A DNA stretch of 64,000 nucleotides from positions 62,001 to 126,000 of the forward strand of contig WNDY01000006.1 in NCBI GenBank assembly GCA_009914555.1, in the 5' to 3' direction. Shown one piece after another: positions 39,323 to 48,299 of the stretch. This DNA comes from Xylophilus sp. (GTDB lineage: Bacteria > Pseudomonadota > Gammaproteobacteria > Burkholderiales > Burkholderiaceae_C). The translations under genes were made by a program, and so were the position numbers. The notes under the pieces are model-generated. The model did no database searches, had not been told where the DNA came from, and worked only from the letters and a program-made list of their open reading frames with translations. Position 1 is the first letter of the stretch; every line of letters begins with the position of its first letter.

Positions 39323-40087
39323 ATGAGTTCCACCGACCGCCAGTCCTTCGCCTTCAAGGTCCTCACCGTGAACGTGCACAAGGGATTCACCTCGTTCAAC
39401 CGCCGCTTCATGCTCCACGAGCTGCGCGAAGCGGTGCGCGAGGTCGCCGCCGACGTCGTGTTCCTCCAGGAAGTGCTGGGCACGCACAGGCGCCATGCCA
39501 GCCGGCTGGCCAACTTCCCGCAGTCGCCGCACTACGAATTCCTGGCCGACCAGATCTGGCCGCAGTTCGCCTACGGCCGCAACGCGGTCTACGACAATGG
39601 CCACCACGGCAACGCGCTGCTGTCGAAGTTCCCGATCTCGTACTACGAAAACCACGACATCTCCATCACCGGCCCCGAGCGCCGCGGCATGCTGCACTGC
39701 GTGCTGGAGCCGCCGGGGCACGCCGCGAAGATCCATGCGATCTGTGTGCACCTGGGCCTGCAGGAGGCCCACCGCCGGCAGCAGCTGCACCGCGCCGCCG
39801 CACTGATCCGCAGCTTCCCCGCAGACGAGCCGGTGGTGCTGTCGGGCGACTTCAACGACTGGCGCGGCCGGGCCCACGCCATCCTGGAGGACGAGGCCGG
39901 CATGCAGGAGGTCTTCGTGCGGGCCTTCGGCCGCGCGGCGCGCACCTTCCCTTCCTCGCTGCCGGTGCTGGCGCTGGACCGCATCTACGTGCGCAACGCC
40001 GCCGTGCATGCGCCGGTGGTGCTGCCGCGCAAGCCCTGGGTCAGGCTGTCGGACCACGCGCCGCTGGCCGCGGAGATCTCGTTGTGA
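39323..40087 (+). CDS. Endonuclease/exonuclease/phosphatase-family protein, YbhP-like
   Basis: Metal-dependent phosphodiesterase or phosphatase fold. The 254-aa protein starts MSSTDRQSFAFKVLTVNVHK and has the family residues Asn in TVNVHKG, Glu in VVFLQEV, the SGDFNDWR motif, and the terminal LSDHAPLAAEI. Its stop overlaps the next gene's GTG start. The order with clsB and the YbhN-like gene repeats the E. coli ybhP-clsB-ybhN arrangement, so a lipid-phosphate substrate is plausible (inference). Confidence 0.9.
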   Translation: MSSTDRQSFAFKVLTVNVHKGFTSFNRRFMLHELREAVREVAADVVFLQEVLGTHRRHASRLANFPQSPHYEFLADQIWPQFAYGRNAVYDNGHHGNALLSKFPISYYENHDISITGPERRGMLHCVLEPPGHAAKIHAICVHLGLQEAHRRQQLHRAAALIRSFPADEPVVLSGDFNDWRGRAHAILEDEAGMQEVFVRAFGRAARTFPSSLPVLALDRIYVRNAAVHAPVVLPRKPWVRLSDHAPLAAEISL

Positions 40088-41325
40088 CGCCTCCCGCCGG
40101 CCACGGCACCGCAGCGCCCCGGCGGCGGTCCCGGCGCGCCCGGCACCGGCCGGGCTGGATCGGCGGCAACCGCTTCGAGCTGCTGGAAAACGGCGAGGAA
40201 TTCTTCCCCCGCGTGTTCGAATCCATCCGCCAGGCCAGGCGCGAAGTGCTGCTGGAGACCTTCATCCTGTTCGAGGACAAGATCGGCCGGGCCCTGCATG
40301 CCGCACTGCTCGAAGCCGCCCGCCGGGGCGTGGAAGTGCACGTGCTGGTCGACGGCTTCGGTTCGCCCGACCTGTCCCCGGCCTTCGTCGACGCGCTGGT
40401 GCAGGCCGGCGTGCGGCTGCGCATCTTCGATCCCGGCAGGCGGCTCTTCGGCCAGCGCCTCAACGTGCTGCGCCGCATGCACCGCAAGATCGTGGTGATC
40501 GACGGCGAGTTCGGCTTCATCGGCGGCATCAACTACTCGGCCGACCACGTGGCCGACTTCGGCCCCGAGGCCAAGCAGGACTATGCGGTGGAGGTGCACG
40601 GCCCGGTCGTCGCGCAGATGCACCGCTTCGCCCGCGAGGCGGTGGACATGGCCTCGCGCGGCCCCTGCACCGAGCCGGCGCCGGCCGGCGCGGCGCAGGC
40701 CCTGTTCGTCACCCGCGACAACCACCGCCACACCAACGACATCGAGCGGCACTACCGCCTCGCGCTGCGCACCGCGCGCGAGCGGGTGGTGATCGCCAAC
40801 GCCTACTTCTTCCCCGGCTACCGCTTCATCCGCGAGATGCGCCGCGCGGCCCTGCGCGGCGTGGACGTGCGGCTGATCCTGCAGGGCAAGCCCGACATGC
40901 CGATCGTGCGCACGGCCGCCGGCATGCTCTACGACCACCTGATCCGCGCCGGCGTGCGCATCTACGAATACTGCGAGCGGCCGCTGCACGGCAAGGTGGC
41001 GCTGGTGGACAGCGAATGGGCCACCGTCGGGTCGAGCAACCTCGACCCGCTGAGCCTGTCGCTGAACCTGGAAGCCAACGTCGTGATCCGCGACCGCGGC
41101 TTCAACGCCCACCTGCACGAGCGGCTCGCCCATCTGATCCGGCACAGCTGCCGCGAGGTGGAGGCGCCCGAGCCCGGGCGCTGGCGCGGCCTGCGGCTGC
41201 TGCGCAGCTACCTGGTGTTCCATGTGATGCGCTGGTTCCCGACCTGGGCCGCCTGGCTGCCGCGCCACCGCCCGACCATCGCGCTGGCCAGCGCAGCGGC
41301 CGACAGCGCACACCCTGCCGCATGA
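40084..41325 (+). CDS. clsB: Cardiolipin synthase B (phospholipase D superfamily)
   Basis: Makes cardiolipin, or related phosphatidyl lipids, in the inner membrane. The 413-aa protein starts at a GTG at 40084, overlapping the previous stop as GTGA. Two HKD catalytic motifs are complete: MHRKIVVIDGEFGFIGGIN and LHGKVALVDSEWATVGSSN. No N-terminal transmembrane helices, which fits ClsB rather than ClsA. Central gene of a ybhP-clsB-ybhN-like operon. Confidence 0.93.
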   Translation: MTPPAGHGTAAPRRRSRRARHRPGWIGGNRFELLENGEEFFPRVFESIRQARREVLLETFILFEDKIGRALHAALLEAARRGVEVHVLVDGFGSPDLSPAFVDALVQAGVRLRIFDPGRRLFGQRLNVLRRMHRKIVVIDGEFGFIGGINYSADHVADFGPEAKQDYAVEVHGPVVAQMHRFAREAVDMASRGPCTEPAPAGAAQALFVTRDNHRHTNDIERHYRLALRTARERVVIANAYFFPGYRFIREMRRAALRGVDVRLILQGKPDMPIVRTAAGMLYDHLIRAGVRIYEYCERPLHGKVALVDSEWATVGSSNLDPLSLSLNLEANVVIRDRGFNAHLHERLAHLIRHSCREVEAPEPGRWRGLRLLRSYLVFHVMRWFPTWAAWLPRHRPTIALASAAADSAHPAA

Positions 41326-41353
41326 CGCGCATGCAGCCCCGGGGAACGTCGCC

Positions 41354-42373
41354 ATGGCCAGCCATCCGGCAACCCGCCTGCACCAGCGCCGCCGCCATGA
41401 CGGCGGCTGGATGAGCACGCTGCACGGCCTGCGCGAGCGGCTGTGGTGGCCGTGGGTGACCCGGTCGCTGGCGGCGGCCTTCCTGCTCTTCGTGGCATGG
41501 CTGATCGCGCACCAGGCCCGGGCGGTGGACTGGTCGGGCGTCGGCCGGTCGATGCAGGCCCTGCCCGCGCCGGTGCTGGCGCTGGCCGTGGCGCTGGGCC
41601 TGGCCAGCCACCTGGCCTATTCCAGCTTCGACCTCATCGGCAGGCACTGCACCGGCCACCACCTGCCGGCGCCCACCACCATGGGCATCACGCTGGTCAG
41701 CTACCCCTGCACGCTGAACCTGGGCTCGCTGATCGGCGGCGTGGGCGTGCGCTACCGGCTCTATGCGCGCAAGGGACTGAACCCCGGCACCATCGGCCAG
41801 ATCGTGGTGACCAGCGTCGTCACCAACTGGGCGGGGTACTTCCTGCTGGCCTGCGCCGTGCTGTGGACCTGGCAGCCGCCGGCCACCGGGGACTGGACGC
41901 TGCCCGCCGCGTCGCTGCGGTGGACCGGCGCCGCGCTCGCACTGGTGTCGCTCGCCTACATCGCGCTCTGCGTGCGGCGCGGCGGCCGGCCGCTGGCGCT
42001 GCGCGGCCGCACGCTGCCGCTGCCGGGCTGGCGCATGGCGCTGCTGCAGGTCGCGGTGTCGATGGGCAACTGGTGCCTGATGGCCTCGTCGCTCTGGATG
42101 CTGCTGCAGGGCCGGGCGCCGTTCGTAGCCGTGCTCGCCGTGATCCTGTTCGGCGCGGTCGCCGGCCTCGTCTCGCGCGTGCCGGCCGGCCTGGGCGTGC
42201 TGGAGGCGGTGGGCGTCGCGCTGCTCGGGCCCGTGGCCGGCCGCAACAAGGTGCTGGCCGCCATGCTGGCCTACCGGGCGCTCTACTACTTCGCGCCGCT
42301 GCTGCTGGCCGGTATCGCATTCGCCTGGGCCGAGCTGCGCTGGCGGCGGTCGCCGCACCCGGCGCAGGGCTGA
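41354..42373 (+). CDS. YbhN-like integral membrane protein (LPG synthetase TM-domain family)
   Basis: Inner-membrane protein of the lysylphosphatidylglycerol-synthetase transmembrane/flippase-like family, without the catalytic C-terminal domain. The 339-aa product has about eight hydrophobic segments. [20 protein letters not shown] and [20 protein letters not shown] are family hallmarks. The start could be 41354 or the ATG at 41411 ([15 protein letters not shown]). 28 bp after clsB. Likely involved in lipid handling with its neighbours (inference). Confidence 0.88.
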   Translation: MASHPATRLHQRRRHDGGWMSTLHGLRERLWWPWVTRSLAAAFLLFVAWLIAHQARAVDWSGVGRSMQALPAPVLALAVALGLASHLAYSSFDLIGRHCTGHHLPAPTTMGITLVSYPCTLNLGSLIGGVGVRYRLYARKGLNPGTIGQIVVTSVVTNWAGYFLLACAVLWTWQPPATGDWTLPAASLRWTGAALALVSLAYIALCVRRGGRPLALRGRTLPLPGWRMALLQVAVSMGNWCLMASSLWMLLQGRAPFVAVLAVILFGAVAGLVSRVPAGLGVLEAVGVALLGPVAGRNKVLAAMLAYRALYYFAPLLLAGIAFAWAELRWRRSPHPAQG

Positions 42374-42407
42374 TTCCCGCTCGCCTGCACGGCGCACCGA
42401 TGCCGCG

Positions 42408-42413
42408 CACAAT
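42408..42413 (+). promoter_or_regulatory. -10 element giving a leaderless LLM gene start
   Basis: CACAAT is followed by exactly 7 nt and the ATG at 42421. There is no Shine-Dalgarno sequence. The spacing matches that of several other genes in this window. Confidence 0.45.
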
Positions 42414-42420
42414 GGCCGCT

Positions 42421-43425
42421 ATGCCTTCCACCCCACCCGCATCCCTTCCCGCGTTCTCGTTCCTGGACCTGGTCGCCGTGCGCGAAGGCGGCACCGTGGC
42501 GCAGGCGATCGATATCGCGCTGCAGACCGCGCGCCACGTCGAATCGCTGGGCTTTACGCGCTACTGGATGGCCGAGCACCACAACATGGACGGCATCGCC
42601 AGCTCGGCCACGGCGGTGCTGATCGGCCACATCGCCGCGGGCACGGGGCGCATCCGCGTCGGCGCCGGCGGGATCATGCTGCCCAACCATGCGCCGCTGG
42701 TGGTGGCCGAGGCCTTCGGCACGCTGGCCACGCTGCACCCGGGCCGCATCGACCTGGGCCTGGGCCGCGCGCCCGGCACCGACCCGGCGACCATGCGTGC
42801 CCTGCGGCGTGACCGCACCGAGACGGTGGACGACTTTCCGGCCGACGTGGCCGAGCTGCAGCGGCTGCTGGCGCCGGCCCAGCCGGGCCAGCGCATCAAG
42901 GCCGTGCCGGGCGCGGGCACCGAGGTGCCGATCTGGCTGCTGGGGTCCAGCCTGTTCTCGGCCCAACTCGCGGCCGAGCGCGGCCTGCCCTATGCCTTCG
43001 CCTCGCACTTCGCCCCGCGCTCTCTGCTGCAGGCAGTGGAGCTGTACCGCAGCCGCTTCCAGCCCTCGGCCACGCTGGCCGAGCCCCACGTGGCCATCGG
43101 CGTGCCGCTGATCGCCGCGCCGACGGATGAAGAGGCCCAGTTCCTCGCCAGCAGCACCTACCAGCGCGTGCTGGGCATCCTGACCAACCAGCGCGGCCTG
43201 CTCAAGCCGCCGGTGGAACATTTCGCCGACCGGCTGCATCCGCAGGAGCGCGCGGCCATCGAGGACTTCCTCGCCGCCGGCGTGATCGGCGGGCCGGAGA
43301 CGGTGCGCGCCGGCCTGCGGGAGCTGGCCGAGCGCACCCGGGCCGACGAGTTCATCTTCGTCTGCGACATCTACGGCCCGGCGCTGCGGCTGCGGTCGCT
43401 GGACATCGCCGCGGCGCTGCGCTGA
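42421..43425 (+). CDS. LLM-class flavin-dependent oxidoreductase
   Basis: Luciferase-like FMN/F420-type monooxygenase of the single-subunit group often annotated as alkane/alkanal monooxygenase-like. The 334-aa protein starts [20 protein letters not shown]. It has family strings [40 protein letters not shown], and [15 protein letters not shown]. Upstream in-frame ATGs at 42400 and 42412 overlap the -10 element and are less likely. Substrate unknown. Confidence 0.92.
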   Translation: MPSTPPASLPAFSFLDLVAVREGGTVAQAIDIALQTARHVESLGFTRYWMAEHHNMDGIASSATAVLIGHIAAGTGRIRVGAGGIMLPNHAPLVVAEAFGTLATLHPGRIDLGLGRAPGTDPATMRALRRDRTETVDDFPADVAELQRLLAPAQPGQRIKAVPGAGTEVPIWLLGSSLFSAQLAAERGLPYAFASHFAPRSLLQAVELYRSRFQPSATLAEPHVAIGVPLIAAPTDEEAQFLASSTYQRVLGILTNQRGLLKPPVEHFADRLHPQERAAIEDFLAAGVIGGPETVRAGLRELAERTRADEFIFVCDIYGPALRLRSLDIAAALR

Positions 43426-43452
43426 CCATCGGGCCTTCCGGCTTCAGAACCA

Positions 43453-43514
43453 GGGGGTATCGGGCCATTGCGCATGGTCGGCGGGCACTCCGAGAGATAA
43501 CCCGGCTGGGTATG
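43453..43514. repeat. GGGGGTAT and ATAACCC...GGGTAT motifs after the LLM gene
   Basis: GGGGGTAT at 43453-43460 and the interrupted palindrome ATAACCCGGCTGGGTAT at 43497-43513. They are in the 345-bp gap 43426-43770, which otherwise holds only a short coding relic at 43682-43744. Confidence 0.5.
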
Positions 43515-43681
43515 TCAATCGCTGCGGAAAACCGCATCCACGCCGGCATCTATCTCAAAGCCTGCTTGACATGAGCCCGCGCCCGGCGCGCAGGTAGCGT
43601 GTGGCGGGCCGGCTCCTTGCCGCTGGATGCGCGCCGCGCGCACCAATGCGGCCAGCCAGCGCTGGAGGCTGCGGCGCGCCA

Positions 43682-43744
43682 CGCCCGGCAGGGCTCACCC
43701 TGCGCCTGCGCCCGCTCGACATCGCCGCGTCGTTGCGTGGTTGA
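43682..43744 (+). pseudogene. Possible C-terminal relic of a second LLM oxidoreductase
   Basis: The frame ending at TGA 43742-43744 reads RPAGLTLRLRPLDIAASLRG, very like the C-terminus of the intact neighbour ([16 protein letters not shown] at 43425). About 20 codons remain with nothing recognisable upstream. Suggests a lost tandem paralogue, but the match is short. Confidence 0.35.
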
Positions 43745-43757
43745 GATGCTCGCGCGC

Positions 43758-43763
43758 TACCAT
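43758..43763 (+). promoter_or_regulatory. -10-like element 7 nt before gspF
   Basis: TACCAT is followed by 7 nt and the gspF ATG at 43771, with no Shine-Dalgarno sequence. Confidence 0.35.
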
Positions 43764-43770
43764 CCGCGCC

Positions 43771-44988
43771 ATGCCCGCCTACTCCTTCGTCGCCCTCGAT
43801 GCCGAGGGCCATTCCCGCAAGGGCGTCCTCGACGCCGACACGGCCCGCGCCGCGCGCAGCCTGCTGCGGGCGCAGTCGCTGATCCCGCTGGCGGTCGAGC
43901 CGATCGCGCCGGCGGCGGCGGATGCGGGCGCATCCGGCGTGTTCCGCCGCCGGGTGTTCGACGCGACCGGCCTCGCGATCTGGACGCGCCAGCTCGCCGG
44001 CCTGGTCTCCTCGGGCCTGCCGCTGGAGCGCGCGCTCACCGCGCTGGCCGAGGAGGCCGAGGACGAGCGAGCGCACCACCTGGTCGCCGCGCTGCGCGCC
44101 GAGGTCAACGGCGGCGTGCCCTTCGCCCAGGCGCTGGCCCAGCATCCGCGCGAGTTCTCTCCCATCTACACGGCCGTGATCGGCGCCGGCGAGCACAGCG
44201 GCAACCTCGGGCTGGTCCTGGAGCGGCTGGCCGACGACCTGGAGGAGCGCCAGGCGCTGAAGTCCAAGCTCATCGGCGCGGCGCTCTACCCGGCCATCGT
44301 CACGCTGGTGGCGATCGTGATCGTGCTGTTCCTCGTGGGCTACGTGGTGCCGCAGGTGGCCGGCGTGTTCGCCAGCACCAAGCGCGCCCTGCCCTTCCTG
44401 ACCGTGGCCATGCTGGCGCTGAGCGACTTCGTGCGCAGCTGGGGCTGGGCGGTGCTGCTCGGATGCGTGGCCGCGGGCGTCGCGGCCCGCCTGGCCTACA
44501 AGCGCCCGGCGGTCCGTGCCCGCTTCGACGCGGCCTGGCTGCGGCTGCCGCTGGTGGGCCGCATCGCACGCGGCTACAACGCGGCGCGCTTCGCCGGCAC
44601 CCTGGCGATGCTGGCCGCCGCCGGCGTGCCGATCCTGCGCGCCCTGCAGGCCGCGGCCGACACGCTGTCGAACGCCGCGCTGCGCGAGGACGCGCTCGAC
44701 GCGCTGGTGCTGGTGCGCGAAGGCGCGCCGCTGGCCTCGGCGCTGGCGCAGAAGAAGCGCTTCCCGGGCCTGGTGGCGATGTTCGCGCGGCTGGGCGAGC
44801 AGACCGGCCAGCTGCCGACCATGCTGCAGCGCGCGGCCACCCAGATCGGCGCCGAGGTGCAGCGCCGCGCCATGGCGCTGGCGACCCTTCTGGAGCCGCT
44901 GCTGATCGTGGCCATGGGCGTGGTCGTGATGCTGATCGTGCTGGCTGTCATGCTGCCAATCATCCAACTGAACCAGTGGAAAGGCTGA
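43771..44988 (+). CDS. gspF: Type II secretion inner-membrane platform protein GspF
   Basis: Polytopic platform protein of the type II secretion system or a related type IV pilus-like machine. The 405-aa protein starts MPAYSFVALDAEGHSRKGVL. It has two T2SSF repeats (about residues 70-195 and 273-395) with AIWTRQLAGLVSSGLPLERA and its repeat equivalent FAGTLAMLAAAGVPILRALQ. Three membrane segments are visible (about 170-195, 220-240, 375-400). No other gsp gene is adjacent, so the remaining machinery must lie elsewhere. Confidence 0.92.
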   Translation: MPAYSFVALDAEGHSRKGVLDADTARAARSLLRAQSLIPLAVEPIAPAAADAGASGVFRRRVFDATGLAIWTRQLAGLVSSGLPLERALTALAEEAEDERAHHLVAALRAEVNGGVPFAQALAQHPREFSPIYTAVIGAGEHSGNLGLVLERLADDLEERQALKSKLIGAALYPAIVTLVAIVIVLFLVGYVVPQVAGVFASTKRALPFLTVAMLALSDFVRSWGWAVLLGCVAAGVAARLAYKRPAVRARFDAAWLRLPLVGRIARGYNAARFAGTLAMLAAAGVPILRALQAAADTLSNAALREDALDALVLVREGAPLASALAQKKRFPGLVAMFARLGEQTGQLPTMLQRAATQIGAEVQRRAMALATLLEPLLIVAMGVVVMLIVLAVMLPIIQLNQWKG

Positions 44989-44989
44989 T

Positions 44990-45051
44990 GGGTATACACC
45001 CCGGTCATCCCCTTCATAGCGGTTTCATTCTGCGCGCTATACGCATATACT
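44990..45051. repeat. ATACCCC-type motifs between gspF and the 5'-nucleotidase gene
   Basis: GGGTATACACCCC starts 1 nt after the gspF stop codon. GCATATACTCC lies directly before the next ATG. Its TATACT (45046-45051) is a near-consensus -10 only 4 nt from the start at 45056. Confidence 0.5.
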
Positions 45052-45055
45052 CCTG

Positions 45056-46015
45056 ATGCCCATCACCCTCGACGACAAGCTTGTGGTCGCGATCTCCTCG
45101 CGGGCGCTGTTCGACTTCGCGGAGGAGAACCGGGTCTTCGACCCGAAGGACCCGCAGCCCTACATGCAGCTGCAGCTGGAGCGGCGCACCGTGCCGGCCA
45201 AGCCCGGCGTGGCCTATCCGCTGGTGCACAAGCTGCTCAAGTTCAACACGCCGCAGGCGCAGCGGGTGGAGGTGGTGCTGCTCTCGCGCAACGACCCGGT
45301 GAGCGCGCTGCGCATCTTCCATTCGGCGAAGGAGGCCGCCCTGCCGCTGGAGCGCGGCGTATTCACCCAGGGCCGCGACCCGTTCCGCTACCTGGAGCCG
45401 CTGGGTGCGGACCTGTTCCTCTCGGCCAACCACGACGACGTGCGCGAGGCGCTGGCGCTGGGCTACCCGGCCGCGCGGGTGCTGACCGAGTCGGTCGCGG
45501 CCAGCGCCACGTACCCCGACGAGCTGCGCATCGCCTTCGACGGCGATGCGGTGCTGTTCTCCGACGAGGCCGAGCGCGTCTACCAGGCCCAGGGCCTGGC
45601 CGCGTTCCAGGCGCACGAGACGAGCAAGGCGGCGCTGCCGCTGTCGGGCGGGCCGTTCAAGCCGCTGCTGGCCGCGCTCTCCAAGCTGCGCCGGCAGGAG
45701 GATGTGACCGGCATGCGCATCCGCACCGCGCTGGTGACGGCCCGCAGCGCGCCGGCGCACGAGCGCGCCATCAACACGCTGATGGAGTGGAAGCTGTCGG
45801 TGGACGAAGCCATGTTCCTCGGCGGTCTGGAGAAGGGGCCGTTCCTGCGCCAGTTCGAGCCCGACTTCTTCTTCGACGACCAGAACGTGCACGTGGACAG
45901 CGCCGCGCGCCACGTGCCGGCCGGCCATGTCGGCGCCGGTCCGCTGGCCGCCGGGGTCGATACCTCCGCGGCCGCCGTGCGCAAAGCCGCCGCAAAAGTC
46001 CGTAACACGCGGTGA
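45056..46015 (+). CDS. 5'-nucleotidase, cN-I-like family
   Basis: Soluble phosphatase of the cytosolic 5'-nucleotidase I family, expected to release nucleosides from nucleoside monophosphates. The 319-aa protein starts MPITLDDKLVVAISSRALFD. It carries HAD-like elements: RIAFDGDAVLFSDEAERVY, TGMRIRTALVTARSAPAHER, and the terminal DPxxFFDDQ-type string EPDFFFDDQNVHVDSAA. The start is set by the preceding TATACT; no Shine-Dalgarno sequence. Confidence 0.88.
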   Translation: MPITLDDKLVVAISSRALFDFAEENRVFDPKDPQPYMQLQLERRTVPAKPGVAYPLVHKLLKFNTPQAQRVEVVLLSRNDPVSALRIFHSAKEAALPLERGVFTQGRDPFRYLEPLGADLFLSANHDDVREALALGYPAARVLTESVAASATYPDELRIAFDGDAVLFSDEAERVYQAQGLAAFQAHETSKAALPLSGGPFKPLLAALSKLRRQEDVTGMRIRTALVTARSAPAHERAINTLMEWKLSVDEAMFLGGLEKGPFLRQFEPDFFFDDQNVHVDSAARHVPAGHVGAGPLAAGVDTSAAAVRKAAAKVRNTR

Positions 46016-46055
46016 AGTGCTGCCGGCACGGCGTGCGCGCGCGGCCGTGCCGTGC

Positions 46056-46061
46056 CACCAT
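46056..46061 (+). promoter_or_regulatory. -10-like element 7 nt before the EF-hand gene
   Basis: CACCAT followed by 7 nt and the ATG at 46069. Weak hexamer, but same geometry as the other leaderless candidates. Confidence 0.3.
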
Positions 46062-46068
46062 GCGGGCC

Positions 46069-46470
46069 ATGCTTGACCACCGTGTTCTCCGCCCCCTGTC
46101 CTTTGCCATCGGCGCACTGCTGGCCTGCGCCGCGGCGCAGGCCCAGGTCCGCGTCGAGGTTGCGCCGACCTCCGGCGCCGACGTTCCCGCCACCGACGCC
46201 AACGGCCGCCCCATCAGCAGGGGCGAGCAGAAGGCGATCCGCGACTTCCAGTTGCTCGACGCCAACCACGACAACCGCCTGAGCCGCGACGAGGTGGCCT
46301 TCATCCCGCAGCTCTCGGCCGCCTTCGACGAAGCCGACACCGACCACGACGGCTACGTCAGCCAGGACGAGATCCGCGCGTTCTCCAAGATCTACCGCGC
46401 GCGCCGCGATGCGGCCAAGCGCGCGGCGCAGCAGCAACAACAGCAACAGCACGACGGCGCATTGCCCTGA
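46069..46470 (+). CDS. Secreted EF-hand calcium-binding protein
   Basis: Small periplasmic or secreted protein of 133 aa from the ATG at 46069. A signal peptide (MLDHRVLRPLSFAIGALLAC, cleavage after AQA) precedes two EF-hand loops: DANHDNRLSRDE and DTDHDGYVSQDE. The second is fully canonical. The tail is a Gln repeat (QQQQQQQ) and ends HDGALP. Function beyond Ca2+ binding unknown. A start at 46060 would add three residues. Confidence 0.85.
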   Translation: MLDHRVLRPLSFAIGALLACAAAQAQVRVEVAPTSGADVPATDANGRPISRGEQKAIRDFQLLDANHDNRLSRDEVAFIPQLSAAFDEADTDHDGYVSQDEIRAFSKIYRARRDAAKRAAQQQQQQQHDGALP

Positions 46471-46517
46471 GCGCACCCCCGGCGGATTCCACGCCACGAC
46501 AAGAAGAAAGAAAACCG

Positions 46518-48299
46518 ATGACGATACTGACCCGGGTGCGCCGCATGCGCACCGAACTCGCGCGCGCCGGCGCGCTGGTCCTGCCCTATTTCCGCGATTC
46601 CGGCGAGCGGTGGAAGGCGCGCGGCCTGCTCGCGGCCATCGTCGCGCTCAACCTCGGCGTGGTCTGGATGCTGGTCCAGCTCAACGAATGGAACCGCGTC
46701 TTCTACGACGCGCTGCAGAACAAGGACGCCGCCGTGTTCTGGCACCAGCTGGGCCGCTTCAGCTACCTGGCGCTGGGCTACATGGTCATTGCGGTCTACA
46801 AGTTCTACCTGACCCAGCTGCTGCAGCTGCGCTGGCGGCGCTGGCTGACCGACCACTACCTCGACCGGTGGCTGGCGGCCAAGGCGTTCTACCGGCTGGA
46901 GCTGGCCCGCTACGGCAGCGCCGGCGGCGGCGCGCCCGACAACCCCGACCAGCGCATCCAGGAGGACCTGAACCTCTTCACCAGCTACACCGTATCGCTC
47001 GGCATGGGGCTGTTCAACGCGGTGGTCACGCTGGCGAGCTTCGTCGGCATCCTCTGGGCGCTGTCGGGCATCACGCCGCTGCCGCTGCCCGCGGCGCTGG
47101 GCGGCACGGTGCAGGTCAGCGGCTTCATGGTCTGGATGGCGGTGCTCTACTGCGCCGCGGGCACCGCCATCGCGTTCGCGATCGGCCATCCGCAGGTGCG
47201 GCTGAACTTCGGCCAGCAGGCGCTGGAGGCCGACTTCCGCCACCACATGGTGCGGGTGCGCGAGTACGGCGAGGCGATCGCGCTGGACGGCGGCGAGGCG
47301 GTGGAGCGCGGCCAGCTCGACACCCGCTTCACCGCGGTGATGGGCAACTACCTGCAGCTGGTGCGCAAGCAGAAGAACCTGGTGTGGTTCACCAGCCTGT
47401 TCGGCCAGGCGGCCACCGTCTTTCCGCTGATCGTGGCCGCGCCGCGCTTCTTCGGCGGCGCGATCCAGCTCGGCGAGCTGATGCAGATGGCTCGCGCCTT
47501 CGACCAGGTGCAGACGTCGATGAGCTGGATCGTGGACAACTACAGCGACATCGCCGTCTGGCGCGCGACCACGCAGCGGCTGACCGGCTTCGAGGAAAGC
47601 CTGCAGGCCCAGGCCGCCACCGCCGCCCAGCCCCAGCTGGCCGTGCAGGAGGGCGACCGCCTGCAGGCGCGCGGCCTGAGCGTGGCACTGCCCGGCGGCG
47701 CCACGCTGCTGCACGACGCGGCGCTGGACGCGGCGCCCGGCGACAGCGTGCTGGTGCGCGGCCCCTCGGGTGGCGGCAAGTCCACGCTGCTGCGCACCTT
47801 CGCGGGCATCTGGCCGTTCGCACGCGGCCGGCTGGAGAAGCCGGCCGACCGCATGTTCATCGCCCAGCGGCCTTACTTCCCCGACGGGCCGCTGCGCGAC
47901 GCGCTGGCCTATCCGGAGCCGGCGGCGCGCTATGACGATGCGCAGCTGCGCCAGGCGCTGGCCGACGCCCTGCTGCCGCAGCTGGCCGGCCGGCTCGACG
48001 CGGTGGAGAGCTGGGGCCACGTGCTGTCGGGCGGCGAGCAGCAGCGCCTGGCGATCGCACGGGTGCTGCTCAGGCGGCCGGCCTGGGTGTTCGCCGACGA
48101 GGCCACCAGCGCGCTGGACGCGGCGGCCGAGCGGCAGGTGTACGAAAGGCTGGCGGCGCTGGTGCGCGAGCGCGGCGGCGCGCTGGTGTCGGTGGCGCAC
48201 CGCGACAGCGTCGCGCCGTTCCACCGCACGCAGTGGGTGATCGACCCGGCCGCCGGCACGGTGGCAGCCGGGGCCGTGGACGCTACGACGACTTTTTGA
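46518..48299 (+). CDS. ABC transporter, SbmA/BacA-like membrane domain fused to ATPase
   Basis: Inner-membrane exporter or peptide/cobalamin transporter of the YddA-like type. The 593-aa protein has an SbmA_BacA/ABC_membrane_2 domain (residues 1-340, with VWMLVQLNEWNRVFYDALQN) and a C-terminal ATPase. The ATPase has Walker A GPSGGGKSTLLR, signature LSGGEQQRLAIARVL and Walker B VFADEATSALD. A purine-rich AAGAAGAAAGAAAA precedes the ATG. Possible substrates are peptides or vitamin B12 (family knowledge). The 3' end overlaps the convergent gene by 17 bp. Confidence 0.92.
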   Translation: MTILTRVRRMRTELARAGALVLPYFRDSGERWKARGLLAAIVALNLGVVWMLVQLNEWNRVFYDALQNKDAAVFWHQLGRFSYLALGYMVIAVYKFYLTQLLQLRWRRWLTDHYLDRWLAAKAFYRLELARYGSAGGGAPDNPDQRIQEDLNLFTSYTVSLGMGLFNAVVTLASFVGILWALSGITPLPLPAALGGTVQVSGFMVWMAVLYCAAGTAIAFAIGHPQVRLNFGQQALEADFRHHMVRVREYGEAIALDGGEAVERGQLDTRFTAVMGNYLQLVRKQKNLVWFTSLFGQAATVFPLIVAAPRFFGGAIQLGELMQMARAFDQVQTSMSWIVDNYSDIAVWRATTQRLTGFEESLQAQAATAAQPQLAVQEGDRLQARGLSVALPGGATLLHDAALDAAPGDSVLVRGPSGGGKSTLLRTFAGIWPFARGRLEKPADRMFIAQRPYFPDGPLRDALAYPEPAARYDDAQLRQALADALLPQLAGRLDAVESWGHVLSGGEQQRLAIARVLLRRPAWVFADEATSALDAAAERQVYERLAALVRERGGALVSVAHRDSVAPFHRTQWVIDPAAGTVAAGAVDATTTF

